From: Flavobacterium hydrocarbonoxydans
GTDB lineage: Bacteria > Bacteroidota > Bacteroidia > Flavobacteriales > Flavobacteriaceae
Assembly: GCF_009789235.1 (NCBI RefSeq)
Contig: NZ_WSTB01000009.1
Span: forward strand, 124,001 to 188,000
Reading direction: 5' to 3'
Length of the DNA stretch: 64,000 bases
Position numbers and translations under genes: made by a program. Under the pieces are notes generated by a model. That model was not told the origin of the DNA and searched no databases. It was given only the letters and a program-made list of their open reading frames with translations. Position 1 is the first letter of the stretch; each line of letters opens with the position of its first letter. Of the stretch, positions 24,866-35,530 are shown piece by piece.

Positions 24866-26746
24866 TTATTTTATTTCTAAAACATTATTAGTTTGCTTCA
24901 CATCAGCCATTAAGCCACTTGGATCAATAGTGATTTTCTTGATGGAAGTTTTACTTTTATCAATGGTAAAACTATAGTTTGACATAGCCCACGCCCAGTC
25001 TTCTAAAACCGTTCTTTTTACGTTTGGATTAGGATTAGGTTTGATAAAATTCATCATTCGTAATGGAATGTAAAAACTTTCAGTAGTACCGTCAGTGTAT
25101 TCAACGGTCAAATCGATTGGCATTGGCATTCTGCCAATTCTTTCTAAGGTAACGATTGTTTTTCCGGCATTATCTGCGACATCTTTAATTCCGTAATCAA
25201 TTGTATTACCCGTTTGTGCCCAATCAGTTAAATACCAGTCTAATTCTGCTCCCGAAACTCTCTCAGCTGATCTTTTGATATCATTAGGAGTTGGGTGTTT
25301 GAATTTAAAATCAGTATAATATCTTTTCAGCGTAGCATCTAAATTCTCCTGCCCGATTACATAAACTAATTGCGACAAAAAGATACTGCCTTTTACATAA
25401 GCTGCAATACTATAAGGTCTGTTCTCATCGTAACGATCTCCGTGTGTTGTTAGAGGCTGCTCTTTCCCAGAATTTACCAAACTGTAATAAGCATTGTAAT
25501 TTCCTTTAAATGGATTTACTTCTTTTTTATCTCCTTTTAATTCATTTTCGGCCAAATCCTGAATATAAGTTGTAAATCCTTCATCCATCCAAGGATGTTT
25601 TGATTCGTTAGAAGCTAAAATATGCTGAAACCAGGAATGTCCTAATTCGTGAGCACCCGTTCCGGTTAGTCCTTCCAGAGTTCCGTTTCCTAACATCAAA
25701 GTACACATGGCATACTCCATTCCGCCATCACCACCCTGAATAAACGAATATTGTTTGTACGGATAAGCTCCAACTGTTTTGTTATAATAATCCATTACTT
25801 TTACCATTAAAGGTTCAAATTGTTTCCAATTTTCGGTAACTTTTGGATTGTTTTTGTAAAAGAAATGTACATCAACATCATTTGGTCCTTTTACGATATC
25901 GTGTGTATATTCCGTATCAGCTGCCCAGGTAAAATCATGAACATTTGGCGCTACAAAATGCCAGGTTAATGTTTTGGTTTTTTTAGGATAAACAACCGTA
26001 ACGCCTGAATCCTGATATCCGTGACCAATTTCATTTTTGTTTTGTAAATATCCGGAACCTCCAATTGTATATTCTTTGTCGATAGTAATTTTTACATCAA
26101 AATTACCCCAAACCCCATGAAATTCTCTTGCAATATAAGGATCTGCGTGCCAGCCTTCAAAATCAAATTCGGCTAATTTAGGATACCATTGCGACATAGA
26201 CAATGCTACTCCTTCCGAATTGTTTCTTCCAGCACGACGAATTTGAACCGGAACCTGTCCGTCAAAATCTAAAGTAAAAGTAGTTTTAGAATTGGGTAAA
26301 ATGGGCTTAGCCAAAGTAACTTCTAAGATTGTTCCTGAAGTTCTGGTTTGAGCCGTAACACCATCTTGTTTGAAATTGGTTATTTTTAAAAACCCAATTT
26401 CGTTAGGTTTCAGGGTTTCGATTCGGCTTTGTTTAACGTCTTTTCCATCAGCGCCTTTTACTTTAGTGACCATTCTTCCGTCAGGATCTTTTATCGAATG
26501 CAGGCGCGCATCCATTTCGCTTCCTGGCTGAAAAGCATTAAAAAACAAATGGTAGTACACTTTTTTCAAAGTGTCGGATGAATTATTAGTATAGACTAAC
26601 TCTTGTTTCCCTTTGTACTGATAGTTTTTTACGTCCATCGACACCTCCATTTTATAGTCAACATGTTGTTGCCAATACGGAGCGTTTTGGGCAAAAGCTG
26701 AGTTTAAACCAAAACTCAAAAAGGATAATAAAATAATTTTTCGCAT
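24866..26746 (-). CDS. Secreted M1 family metallopeptidase
   Basis: The chosen start at 26746 gives 626 residues and a clean signal peptide (MRKIILLSFLSFGLNSAFAQ); an upstream ATG at 26779 would add 11 residues before it and spoil the signal. The zinc site is HELGHSWFQH followed by ESKHPWMDEGFTTY, and the substrate motif GMEYAM lies before it, so the enzyme looks complete. M1 enzymes trim N-terminal residues from peptides; this one acts in the periplasm or outside. It lies downstream of the S8 protease gene on the same strand (61 bp gap), so the two may be cotranscribed. Confidence 0.88.
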   Translation of the reverse strand: MRKIILLSFLSFGLNSAFAQNAPYWQQHVDYKMEVSMDVKNYQYKGKQELVYTNNSSDTLKKVYYHLFFNAFQPGSEMDARLHSIKDPDGRMVTKVKGADGKDVKQSRIETLKPNEIGFLKITNFKQDGVTAQTRTSGTILEVTLAKPILPNSKTTFTLDFDGQVPVQIRRAGRNNSEGVALSMSQWYPKLAEFDFEGWHADPYIAREFHGVWGNFDVKITIDKEYTIGGSGYLQNKNEIGHGYQDSGVTVVYPKKTKTLTWHFVAPNVHDFTWAADTEYTHDIVKGPNDVDVHFFYKNNPKVTENWKQFEPLMVKVMDYYNKTVGAYPYKQYSFIQGGDGGMEYAMCTLMLGNGTLEGLTGTGAHELGHSWFQHILASNESKHPWMDEGFTTYIQDLAENELKGDKKEVNPFKGNYNAYYSLVNSGKEQPLTTHGDRYDENRPYSIAAYVKGSIFLSQLVYVIGQENLDATLKRYYTDFKFKHPTPNDIKRSAERVSGAELDWYLTDWAQTGNTIDYGIKDVADNAGKTIVTLERIGRMPMPIDLTVEYTDGTTESFYIPLRMMNFIKPNPNPNVKRTVLEDWAWAMSNYSFTIDKSKTSIKKITIDPSGLMADVKQTNNVLEIK

Positions 26747-26807
26747 GATTAATATAATAAAAAATGGAAGAGTTGCCACCCTTCCATTGGATTAGTATTT
26801 TTTCTAG

Positions 26808-28442
26808 TTATTTCTTTTTAGAAATTTTTTCTGCCATAAGCAAAGCGTTATAAGCATTGACCATTTTTGCAGTTTTTGATGACTCTGCAGAAGAAATTGC
26901 CACTGGTTTTTCGTCTGGATTTTCGCTTTCGCCAAGAACCACTTTTTCAGGAAGCGCAACTCCGGAATCCATTAAAATTTGTTTTACCTGTTTTGCCTTT
27001 AATTTTGGATAATACGAACGGATTAAAACGGCAACTCCGGCAGCATTTGGTGAAGCCATTGAAGTTCCTTGTAAGTATTTGTATTTGTTATTAGGAACTG
27101 TAGCGTAAATCTCTTCTCCAGGAGCAAAAACATCAACATTTATTTTTCCGAAATTTGAAAATCCAGCAACAACAGTTTCTCCGTATTGTTTATTAATTGC
27201 ACCAATTGTGATTACGTTATCAGCAAATTCTTTGATGTTATCTTCAGAATCATTTGGGTAATTGATGTTTTTAGTTTCATCAATATTATAACCGTCATTA
27301 CCCGCTGCATGAACAATTAAAACATCTTTTTTAGCAGCATATTTTATGGCATCATACACCCATTTTTTGTGTGGTGAAAAGCTTTTTCCAAAACTTCCGT
27401 TGATTACTTTTGCGCCATTATCAACAGCATAACGAATGGCTAATGCGATGTCTTTATCGTATTCATCTCCGTCGGGAACAGCTCTTACCGTAAGAATCTC
27501 GACATTTGTAGCTACGCCGTCTCCACCTAAATTATTACCACGAACCTGAGCAATAATTCCGGCTACGTGCGTACCGTGAAGGGCCTCTTCTTTATCCGGA
27601 CCAAAAACAACATTATTTCCGTATTTTTTGTCTTTGATATCATCAGGATTATCGCCTAAAATTTTACGACTGTCTAATTCTTTATTTAAGTTGTAATTTA
27701 ACTGGTCGTAAACTTGTTTTCTATATTCTTCAAGTTCAGCTTCCGGATCAAAAGTAGGTCCCGCATTAGTGAAAATTTGGGTCATGATCATTTTGCTTTG
27801 CGTAACTTTAGGATCTGTGGAAGTGATGGTGCTTAAATCTTCAACTTTATAGGTTGTTTTATTAAGTTCTTTTTTAATCACGTTATGAACTTCCAATAAA
27901 AAATCTACCTGCTCTTTATCTTTTAAGGCTTCTTCGTATTTTTTATCATACTGAGCCAAAGCATTTTTGTATTCAGCAGATCCATCATCGGCTTTTTTAA
28001 TGATACGGGTCATTTCAAGGTTTTCATGAATAACATCTCCAAGGAAGTTCCATCCGTGAATATCATCTATAAAACCATTTTTATCATCATCAATATTGTT
28101 GTTTGGAATTTCTTTTGGATTGGTCCAAATCATTCCTTTTAAATCTTCGTGTTCGATATCAACACCAGAATCTACAATACCTACGATTACTTTGGCTCCA
28201 GTTTTCCCCTGTAGTAATTCGGCGTAAGCCTTGTCAACACTCATACCTGGAATACTGTCTTTTACAAGATCCAGATGACTCCATCTTTTCAAATCATTTT
28301 CAGAGATGGGTGCTTTTTTTACAATAGCTAAAGGCGCTACAATGGGTTCTTTAGGAGTTGAAACTTGTGCCTGCAGTGTACCACTGCCTGCTAAAGCAAG
28401 TAAAATCCAGGCCGATAAAGTAAAAGGTTTTATATGATTCAT
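26808..28442 (-). CDS. Secreted S8 (subtilisin-like) serine protease
   Basis: This 544-residue protein has a signal peptide (SAWILLALAGSGTLQAQ) and a subtilase domain with the triad Asp91 (VGIVDSGVD), His near 289 (LHGTHVAGI) and Ser near 460 (GTSMASPNAAG), plus the oxyanion Asn in HAAGNDG. A long insert of about 150 charged residues lies between the Asp and His blocks, as in other Bacteroidota periplasmic subtilases. There is no C-terminal sorting domain, so it is probably periplasmic or anchored by other means. Confidence 0.9.
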   Translation of the reverse strand: MNHIKPFTLSAWILLALAGSGTLQAQVSTPKEPIVAPLAIVKKAPISENDLKRWSHLDLVKDSIPGMSVDKAYAELLQGKTGAKVIVGIVDSGVDIEHEDLKGMIWTNPKEIPNNNIDDDKNGFIDDIHGWNFLGDVIHENLEMTRIIKKADDGSAEYKNALAQYDKKYEEALKDKEQVDFLLEVHNVIKKELNKTTYKVEDLSTITSTDPKVTQSKMIMTQIFTNAGPTFDPEAELEEYRKQVYDQLNYNLNKELDSRKILGDNPDDIKDKKYGNNVVFGPDKEEALHGTHVAGIIAQVRGNNLGGDGVATNVEILTVRAVPDGDEYDKDIALAIRYAVDNGAKVINGSFGKSFSPHKKWVYDAIKYAAKKDVLIVHAAGNDGYNIDETKNINYPNDSEDNIKEFADNVITIGAINKQYGETVVAGFSNFGKINVDVFAPGEEIYATVPNNKYKYLQGTSMASPNAAGVAVLIRSYYPKLKAKQVKQILMDSGVALPEKVVLGESENPDEKPVAISSAESSKTAKMVNAYNALLMAEKISKKK

Positions 28443-28743
28443 ATTGTTAAATTTATTTTGTCTTTATATATGGGTCTAAATTATGATTTTTTGTTACAAA
28501 TATATAGAGATTAACACCTAATTATGATTTTTTTGCTTTCTAAAAGGCGATTTTTTTTCCATTCAAAGCTTTCTACTAAATCTTATTTTCTTGCAGTATA
28601 ACAAGGAAATAGCATAAAAATGTAATTTGTTACATAAAAATGCAGCATAATTTTAAAAAATAATAACAAATTAACAACAATACTGAAGTAAGAAAATGAT
28701 TTATAATTTGTATAATTGCACTTCCGAATCTTAAACTTAATCT
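28443..28743. other. Intergenic region between the S8 protease and LRR genes
   Basis: About 300 bp of very AT-rich DNA lie between divergent genes. It must hold both promoters, but I cannot assign boxes with confidence, and I see no RNA gene or repeat. Confidence 0.4.
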
Positions 28744-31700
28744 ATGAGAACAAAATTACTTTTGTTGCTATTAGTAGCAAATTTTTCTATTTATGCCCAA
28801 AACACTGCGATTCCAGATGTAAATTTTGAAAATAAATTAATTGCTTTAGGGCTTGATTCGGGAGCAACAGATGGCCAGGTTCTTACTGCCAATATTGCTG
28901 GTGTTAAAACTTTAGACGTTTCCAATAGTTCTATTCTTGATTTATCCGGTATCCAGGATTTCGTAGCTCTGCAAAGTTTAATTTGCTATAATAATAAATT
29001 AAGCACCTTAGATGTTACTAAAAACATAGCTTTAACCAGCTTGTCATGTAACCGAAATGTTTTGACCAGCCTGGATGTTTCGCAAAATACTTTATTAAAT
29101 AATTTAGACTGTAGTAACAATCTGTTAAATACTCTTGATATTTCAAAAAACACAAAACTAATGATCTTATCTTGTGTTGATAATAAACTTGCAAGTCTGG
29201 ACGTTTCAAACAATAATTTGCTGATTAATATAGGGTGTGACCGCAATGCATTAACATCATTAGATGTTACGGCAAATACTAAATTAACCACCTTAGGATG
29301 TCAGGTAAATAAACTTACAGACTTAGACTTATCAAAAAATGCGAATTTAAAAAGTTTAGATTGTAACTTCAATTTACTGACTTCTTTAAATGTTTCTTCA
29401 AATACACTTTTAACAGAATTACGTTGTTATTCAAACAAAATAACCAGTTTAGATCTTTCTGCTAATACAGTACTGACTAAATTAATTTGTCCAGCTAACA
29501 GTTTGACCACTTTAGATGTTTCAAAAAATATTTCTTTGAACTATTTGGATTGTGCAGTAAACATGCTAACAACTTTGGATGTTTCATTGAATAAAAATTT
29601 AGACCAGCTGGATTGTGCATCAAATAAACTGACAAGTTTAGATGTTTCGGCAAATACTGCTTTATCTATATTGAACTTTAGCTCCAATCAAATTACGACT
29701 ATCAATCTTTCGAACCATTTAAATTTAGCTACTTTAAACAGTTCATATAATCCTCTGTCGGCTTTAGATCTTTCGAAAAACAGCTCTTTGGCCAAACTTA
29801 CTTGTGATTCAAATCAATTAACAAGTTTGAATGTTTCTAAAAACCTTAAATTAAATTATCTGTCTTGTGTTTCAAACGCAATAACCAGTTTGGATTTTTC
29901 AAATAATTCACTTTTAAGCACTTTATATTGTTCATCAAATGCTCTTTTGAGTCTGAATTTAAAAAACGGAAAGAATAAGTTGATGACTTCTGGATCTTTA
30001 TTCTTGAAAACGAACCCAACTTTAAGCTGTATTCAGGTAGATGATGCAGCCTATTCTGATTTAAATTGGGCTTCAAGTAAAGATGCTGGTGCTACTTTTA
30101 ATTCAGATTGTAATTTATACACTTTTATTCCGGATCCAAAATTTGAACAAAAATTAATTGATTTAGGAATTGATACCGATGGTAAAAACGGATTGGTTTT
30201 AAGTGGTAATATTGCAACTGTAACGACTCTGGATGTTGCTAATAGTGCCATTACAGATTTGAAAGGAATTGAAGGTTTTGTGGCTTTGACTGAACTAAAT
30301 TGTTCAGGGAACACGCTTACAAAATTAAATCTTTCTAAAAACGCAGCTTTAAATTCATTAAACGCATCAAATAACGCGTCGTTAACTTGTATTCAGGTAG
30401 CAGATGTTGATGCAGCAGCAAATTGGACAACCATTAAAGATCCAATTGCTGGTTTTAGTCTTGATTGTGAAATTTACACTCTTATTCCAGATTCTAAATT
30501 CGAAGAAAAATTAATCGCACTTGGTCTTGATGCCGATGGAATTAATGGAAAAGTTATTACCAGTAATATTGCTTCAATAACTTCATTGGATGTTTCCGGC
30601 AGCTTGATTACCAGCTTGACTGGTATCGAAGATTTCGTAGCCCTAAGCACCTTAAACGCGTCAAACAATCCTATTACCTCTTTAGATCTTTCTAAAAATA
30701 CAGCGTTGACAAATTTATATTGCAATGGATATAACGGAAGTCCAACTAACGGAGGGAATGGAAAATTAACTTCTTTAGACCTTTCTAAAAACAATAATTT
30801 AAAAGTTTTAAATTGCTCTTACAATCAGCTAAATACACTAATCATTTCGGCAACTGCTGAATTGGTAAGTTTGAACTGTAATATCAATAAACTAACAAAG
30901 CTAAATTTTAATGGCTCAAAGCTTCAAGCTATTGACTTAACAGGAAATCAAATAAAAACGCTTGATGTTTCAAAATGTGCAGTTCTGCAAACATTAAATT
31001 GTTCTTTTAATTATTTGGAAACAATTGATGTTTCTAAAAATAGTAACCTGACTATTTTCAATTGTTCAAACAATAAGCTGTTGAATCTTAATTTAAAAAA
31101 TGGCAACAATAATAATCTGATAACGTACTACAATAACAGCGATTTCAAAAACAATCCAAACTTAACCTGTATTCAGGTAGATGATGTTGCTTATGCAAAT
31201 TCTGATTGGACTTCTTTAAAAGATGTTACTGCAAACTTTTCTGGAACTTGTACTTTTATTGAAACGTACACTCTTATTCCAGATGCAAATTTTGAAGATA
31301 AGTTAATTGCTTTAAATATTGATAAAGATGGTAAAAACGGAAAAGTAGTAACGAACAGCATCAATACTATTACCAGTTTAAATATTGCAAATAGTAGCAT
31401 CAAAGACTTAACGGGTATTCAGGATTTTACAGAGTTAACTTCTTTAGTGTGTAATAACAACGAGTTTACGACTATCGATTTGACTAAAAATTTATTTTTG
31501 ACCAGTTTAAATTGCAGCAACAACCAGCTTGGTACTTTAGTACTGGATAATAATCTTGCATTAAGCGAATTAAACGCAAGTTTTAACCAGATTGCAAAAG
31601 TTGATCTTTCTAAAAACACTAATCTTACCATCCTGAACATTGGTTTTAACAAACTGTCAAATCTGGATGTTTCTAAAAATACGATACTGAAAGAATTAGA

Positions 31701-34515
31701 ATGTTCTAATAATAACATCTATAATCTTAATATCAAAAATGGTAATAATGCCAATATGCAGCGAATGATTTTTGGTAATTTTACTAATAATCCAAATTTA
31801 AGCTGTATCCAGGTTGACAATGCTGTTTATGCTACAGACAATTGGAATGCAACAGATGCCACATCCAGTTATGCTGAAATTTGTGCCGAAAATATTGCTT
31901 ATACTTTGATTCCGGATTCGAATTTTGAAGATAAATTGATTGCTTTAAATATTGATAAAGACGGTAAAAACGGAAAAGTTAGAACCGAAAGCATAGCGAG
32001 TATAACAAATTTAAACGTGAATAATTCTGTAATTGCAGATTTAACAGGGATTCAGGATTTTACTGCCCTGACAGTTTTATATTGTTATGGTAATCAATTG
32101 ACTTCATTAGATGTTTCTAAAAATTTGGCACTAACGAGGCTGGAGTGTGATTCTAATAAGTTAACTTCTTTGGATCTTTCTAAAAACTTAAATTTAAGTC
32201 ATTTAGAATGCCAGTCCAATACGATAACATCATTAGATTTATCACAACATAAGGCGTTGACAAGAGTATTTTGCCATTCTAACAATCTTACCAGTTTAAA
32301 TCTTAAAAACGGTACTAATACCTTATTGACGAATACGAATGTCTTTTTTTCAAACAATCCAAATCTAAAATGTATTAGGGTTGATGATGTTGCTTATGCT
32401 GATGCCAACTGGTTCGATAAGAAAGATTCCGGAGCATCTTATAATGTAGATTGTTCAGCTTACACATTAATTCCGGATTCGAATTTTGAAGATAAATTAA
32501 TTGCTTTAGAAATTGATAAAGATGGTAAAAACGGAAAGGTTAAAACCGAAAGTATTGCTTCAGTTACAGAATTAAATGTTTCAGATAGTGCTATTGCAGA
32601 CTTAACAGGAATTCAGGATTTTGTTTCTTTAACTTTTTTAAACTGTTCTAAAAATGCTTTAACCGCGATCGACCTGTCGCAAAACACTCAATTAGAAAGC
32701 CTAAGTATTGTTGCTAATAAATTAACACAATTAAATCTTGACAACAATATAGCATTGACGAATTTGAATTGTGGAAACAATATGCTGACAAGTCTGAATG
32801 TGTCGAAAAATACACTTTTGACTTCATTAGCATGTCACTACAACCAAATTACCAGCCTGAATGTTTCGAAAAACATTTTACTTGAAGTATTGATGTGTCA
32901 TTACAACGAAATAACCTCTTTGGATGTATCGCAAAATCCGGAATTGTATATGTTAGATTGTCTTTTTAATAAAATAACAGGACTTGATATTTCTAACAAC
33001 CCTAAAATTACGGAGCTAGCCTGCGAAAACAATAACTTGACATATCTGAATTTAAAAAACGGAAACAACGTAAATTTAGATTTAACCTACTCTAATTTTG
33101 TAAACAATCCAAATTTAAAATGTATCGAGGTTGATGATATTGCTTATGCTGATGCTAATTGGTCAGCGATAAAAGATGTTACGGCAACTTACAATGTAGA
33201 TTGTGCGCAATACACGACGATTCCGGATGTTAATTTTGAAAATAAATTAATCGCTTTAGGAATTGATAAAGATGGTCCAAACGGAAAAGTTAAAACTAGT
33301 AGTATTGCTTCTGTTACAACTTTAGATGTTTCATCAAGTGCCATTAAAGATTTAACAGGAATTGAAGATTTCACGGCTCTTACTATTTTAAATTGCAACA
33401 CAAACGAACTAACTTCTTTAACTCCTTCAAAAAACCCATTGTTAGCAGAGTTAAACTGTTCCTATAACGCTATTACAGTAATTGACGTAACAAAGAACCC
33501 GGCTTTAATTGCAATTAATATTTCTAATAACAGTTTGACTTCTTTAAACCTGAAAAATGGTTTTAATACCAATCTGGGCTGGTTTAGTGTGAATTTCACC
33601 AAAAACCCTTCATTAAGCTGTATTCAGGTTGATGATGTTACGTATTCTAATGATAACTGGAATGGTAAATTGGACAAAACCTCCTTTTTTGCAGAGGATT
33701 GTAGCAACTTTACCTTGATTCCGGATCCAAATTTTGAACAAAAATTAATTGATTTAGGAATTGATAAAGATGGTAAAAACGGAAAAGTATTAACGACATC
33801 TATTGCAGTTGTTACAGACTTAAACGTTCAGTTGAGCGAAATTAATGATCTAACAGGAATTGAAGGTTTCGCTTCATTGCAATACTTAAACTGTCAGTTT
33901 AATAATTTGACAACTTTAGATTTATCAGGAAATTTAAATCTGATAGAATTGTATTGCCACGGAAATCTTATGACAAGTTTAAATGTTTCAGCAAATACAG
34001 AGCTTACCACATTACAGACGAATAAAAACCAATTGACAGATTTAGATGTTTCTAAAAACACGAAGTTAGTTTACATCAATGCTTCAGAGAATGCCTTAAA
34101 AATATTAAATCTGAAAAACGGAAATAACATCAATTTTGAAGGCGCATTGGTATTCAAAAACCCGGCTTTAACCTGTATCATGGTTGATAATCCAACTTTT
34201 GCAGCTTCTAGTGACGTATTTTTTAAAGATGATACGGCATCGTATTCAGCAAATTGTACATTAGGTCTTGAAGAGTCTGTTTTTGATCTAGTAGCCGTGT
34301 ATCCAAACCCTACAAAAGGTGTGGTACATGTTGATAATATTGCTTTAGAAAAAGCAACAGTTTACAACACTTTGGGTCAATTGGTAAAAACAGTAACCCT
34401 TGATTCTGGAGACACCAGCAATACAATTGATTTGTCTGGTCTTTCAAAAGGTGTTTATTATATCTATTTAATTAGCGGAGATGCTGCTTCGGCTAAGAAA
34501 ATTATAGTAGAGTAA
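28744..34515 (+). CDS. Giant modular leucine-rich-repeat protein secreted by the type IX system
   Basis: This 1923-residue protein has a signal peptide (MRTKLLLLLLVANFSIYAQ) and a C-terminal type IX sorting domain (about 1850-1923, VYPNPTKGVVHV to AKKIIVE). Between them stand eight modules. Each opens with a block like IPDSNFEDKLIALNIDKDGK, a turn DLTGIQDF, then a variable number of ~21-residue LRRs (LTSLDVSKNTLLTSLxCxxN). Each closes with LKNGNN, a NNPNLxCIQVDD block and a final cysteine. The first module is the longest. It is probably a surface adhesin or binding protein. No enzyme domain is seen. The gene is intact despite heavy internal repetition. Confidence 0.9.
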   Translation: MRTKLLLLLLVANFSIYAQNTAIPDVNFENKLIALGLDSGATDGQVLTANIAGVKTLDVSNSSILDLSGIQDFVALQSLICYNNKLSTLDVTKNIALTSLSCNRNVLTSLDVSQNTLLNNLDCSNNLLNTLDISKNTKLMILSCVDNKLASLDVSNNNLLINIGCDRNALTSLDVTANTKLTTLGCQVNKLTDLDLSKNANLKSLDCNFNLLTSLNVSSNTLLTELRCYSNKITSLDLSANTVLTKLICPANSLTTLDVSKNISLNYLDCAVNMLTTLDVSLNKNLDQLDCASNKLTSLDVSANTALSILNFSSNQITTINLSNHLNLATLNSSYNPLSALDLSKNSSLAKLTCDSNQLTSLNVSKNLKLNYLSCVSNAITSLDFSNNSLLSTLYCSSNALLSLNLKNGKNKLMTSGSLFLKTNPTLSCIQVDDAAYSDLNWASSKDAGATFNSDCNLYTFIPDPKFEQKLIDLGIDTDGKNGLVLSGNIATVTTLDVANSAITDLKGIEGFVALTELNCSGNTLTKLNLSKNAALNSLNASNNASLTCIQVADVDAAANWTTIKDPIAGFSLDCEIYTLIPDSKFEEKLIALGLDADGINGKVITSNIASITSLDVSGSLITSLTGIEDFVALSTLNASNNPITSLDLSKNTALTNLYCNGYNGSPTNGGNGKLTSLDLSKNNNLKVLNCSYNQLNTLIISATAELVSLNCNINKLTKLNFNGSKLQAIDLTGNQIKTLDVSKCAVLQTLNCSFNYLETIDVSKNSNLTIFNCSNNKLLNLNLKNGNNNNLITYYNNSDFKNNPNLTCIQVDDVAYANSDWTSLKDVTANFSGTCTFIETYTLIPDANFEDKLIALNIDKDGKNGKVVTNSINTITSLNIANSSIKDLTGIQDFTELTSLVCNNNEFTTIDLTKNLFLTSLNCSNNQLGTLVLDNNLALSELNASFNQIAKVDLSKNTNLTILNIGFNKLSNLDVSKNTILKELECSNNNIYNLNIKNGNNANMQRMIFGNFTNNPNLSCIQVDNAVYATDNWNATDATSSYAEICAENIAYTLIPDSNFEDKLIALNIDKDGKNGKVRTESIASITNLNVNNSVIADLTGIQDFTALTVLYCYGNQLTSLDVSKNLALTRLECDSNKLTSLDLSKNLNLSHLECQSNTITSLDLSQHKALTRVFCHSNNLTSLNLKNGTNTLLTNTNVFFSNNPNLKCIRVDDVAYADANWFDKKDSGASYNVDCSAYTLIPDSNFEDKLIALEIDKDGKNGKVKTESIASVTELNVSDSAIADLTGIQDFVSLTFLNCSKNALTAIDLSQNTQLESLSIVANKLTQLNLDNNIALTNLNCGNNMLTSLNVSKNTLLTSLACHYNQITSLNVSKNILLEVLMCHYNEITSLDVSQNPELYMLDCLFNKITGLDISNNPKITELACENNNLTYLNLKNGNNVNLDLTYSNFVNNPNLKCIEVDDIAYADANWSAIKDVTATYNVDCAQYTTIPDVNFENKLIALGIDKDGPNGKVKTSSIASVTTLDVSSSAIKDLTGIEDFTALTILNCNTNELTSLTPSKNPLLAELNCSYNAITVIDVTKNPALIAINISNNSLTSLNLKNGFNTNLGWFSVNFTKNPSLSCIQVDDVTYSNDNWNGKLDKTSFFAEDCSNFTLIPDPNFEQKLIDLGIDKDGKNGKVLTTSIAVVTDLNVQLSEINDLTGIEGFASLQYLNCQFNNLTTLDLSGNLNLIELYCHGNLMTSLNVSANTELTTLQTNKNQLTDLDVSKNTKLVYINASENALKILNLKNGNNINFEGALVFKNPALTCIMVDNPTFAASSDVFFKDDTASYSANCTLGLEESVFDLVAVYPNPTKGVVHVDNIALEKATVYNTLGQLVKTVTLDSGDTSNTIDLSGLSKGVYYIYLISGDAASAKKIIVE

Positions 34516-34531
34516 TCGATAATCCTAAATT

Positions 34532-34569
34532 AAAAGTCCCATTTTCATCTCTTTGAAAATGGGACTTTT
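34532..34569. terminator. Bidirectional terminator after the LRR gene
   Basis: The stem AAAAGTCCCATTTTCA / TGAAAATGGGACTTTT (16 bp) has a T run behind it and lies between convergent genes. Confidence 0.85.
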
Positions 34570-34589
34570 TTTTATGTATAAAAGTTTTT

Positions 34590-35447
34590 TTAAAGGATTT
34601 CTTCACACGTAAAAACTTCTTTCAGACGAACTCCTTTTTCAGTATGTTCAACCGTTATAATCTGGTTATGAGCATCATGTTCCAGAAACAAATAATAATT
34701 CTGATCTGCTGCAGCGTTCAGTAGTTTTGCTTTTTCAGGCATAGTCAGTAATGGGCGCGTATCGTAACCCATCACATAAGATAAAGGAATATGTCCTGCT
34801 GTAGCCAGTAAATCAGCACAAAAAACAATCGTTTTGTCCTGGTACTGAATGTGCGGAATCATTTGTTTTTCGGTATGACCATCGACGTAGTAAATTCCAA
34901 AATTCATTTCGCTAGAAAAGCCAAAATCAGACTCAGGTTTTTGAATGAAATTAAGTTGCCCGCTTTCCTGCATGGGTAAAATATTTTCAGACAAAAACGA
35001 AGCTTTCTCACGCGCATTGGGCTGCGTTGCCCATTGCCAATGGTTTTCGTTGGTCCAGAATTTAGCGTTTTTAAAAGCCGGTTCGTAACCGGTTTTAGCA
35101 TCATTCCATTGAACACTACCACCGCAATGGTCAAAGTGAAGGTGCGTCATAAAAACATCGGTAATATCGGCACGATGAAAACCATATTTTGCCAAAGAAG
35201 TATCTAAAGAATGTGAACCCCAAAGCGAATAATAACCAAAAAACTTTTCAGATTGTTTGTTGCCCATTCCGGTATCAATCAAAATCAGGCGATTTCCATC
35301 TTCAATCAGCAGGCAGCGCGCCGCAATATCAATAAGGTTATTCGCGTCTGCTGGATTGGTTTTGTTCCAGATGGTTTTAGGCACGACTCCAAACATGGCG
35401 CCACCGTCTAATTTAAAATTTCCGGATTCTATAGGGTAAAGTTTCAT
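34590..35447 (-). CDS. MBL-fold metallo-hydrolase
   Basis: This 285-residue protein has the metal motif HLHFDH at residues 102-107, an upstream LIDTGMGN strand-loop and further His/Asp ligands (VDGHTEKQM, FCADLLATAGH). The fold covers lactonases, arylesterases and other hydrolases. The N-terminal pattern (GAMFGVVPKTIW) is seen in quorum-quenching lactonase-like members, but substrate assignment would be a guess. There is no signal peptide. Confidence 0.85.
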   Translation of the reverse strand: MKLYPIESGNFKLDGGAMFGVVPKTIWNKTNPADANNLIDIAARCLLIEDGNRLILIDTGMGNKQSEKFFGYYSLWGSHSLDTSLAKYGFHRADITDVFMTHLHFDHCGGSVQWNDAKTGYEPAFKNAKFWTNENHWQWATQPNAREKASFLSENILPMQESGQLNFIQKPESDFGFSSEMNFGIYYVDGHTEKQMIPHIQYQDKTIVFCADLLATAGHIPLSYVMGYDTRPLLTMPEKAKLLNAAADQNYYLFLEHDAHNQIITVEHTEKGVRLKEVFTCEEIL

Positions 35448-35530
35448 GTGTGTAATTTCTAAGATGAAAACAAAGCTAGGGAATCCAAATTCCTTTTGCT
35501 AAAAATTCAATTTAAAAATTAATGAAAAGC

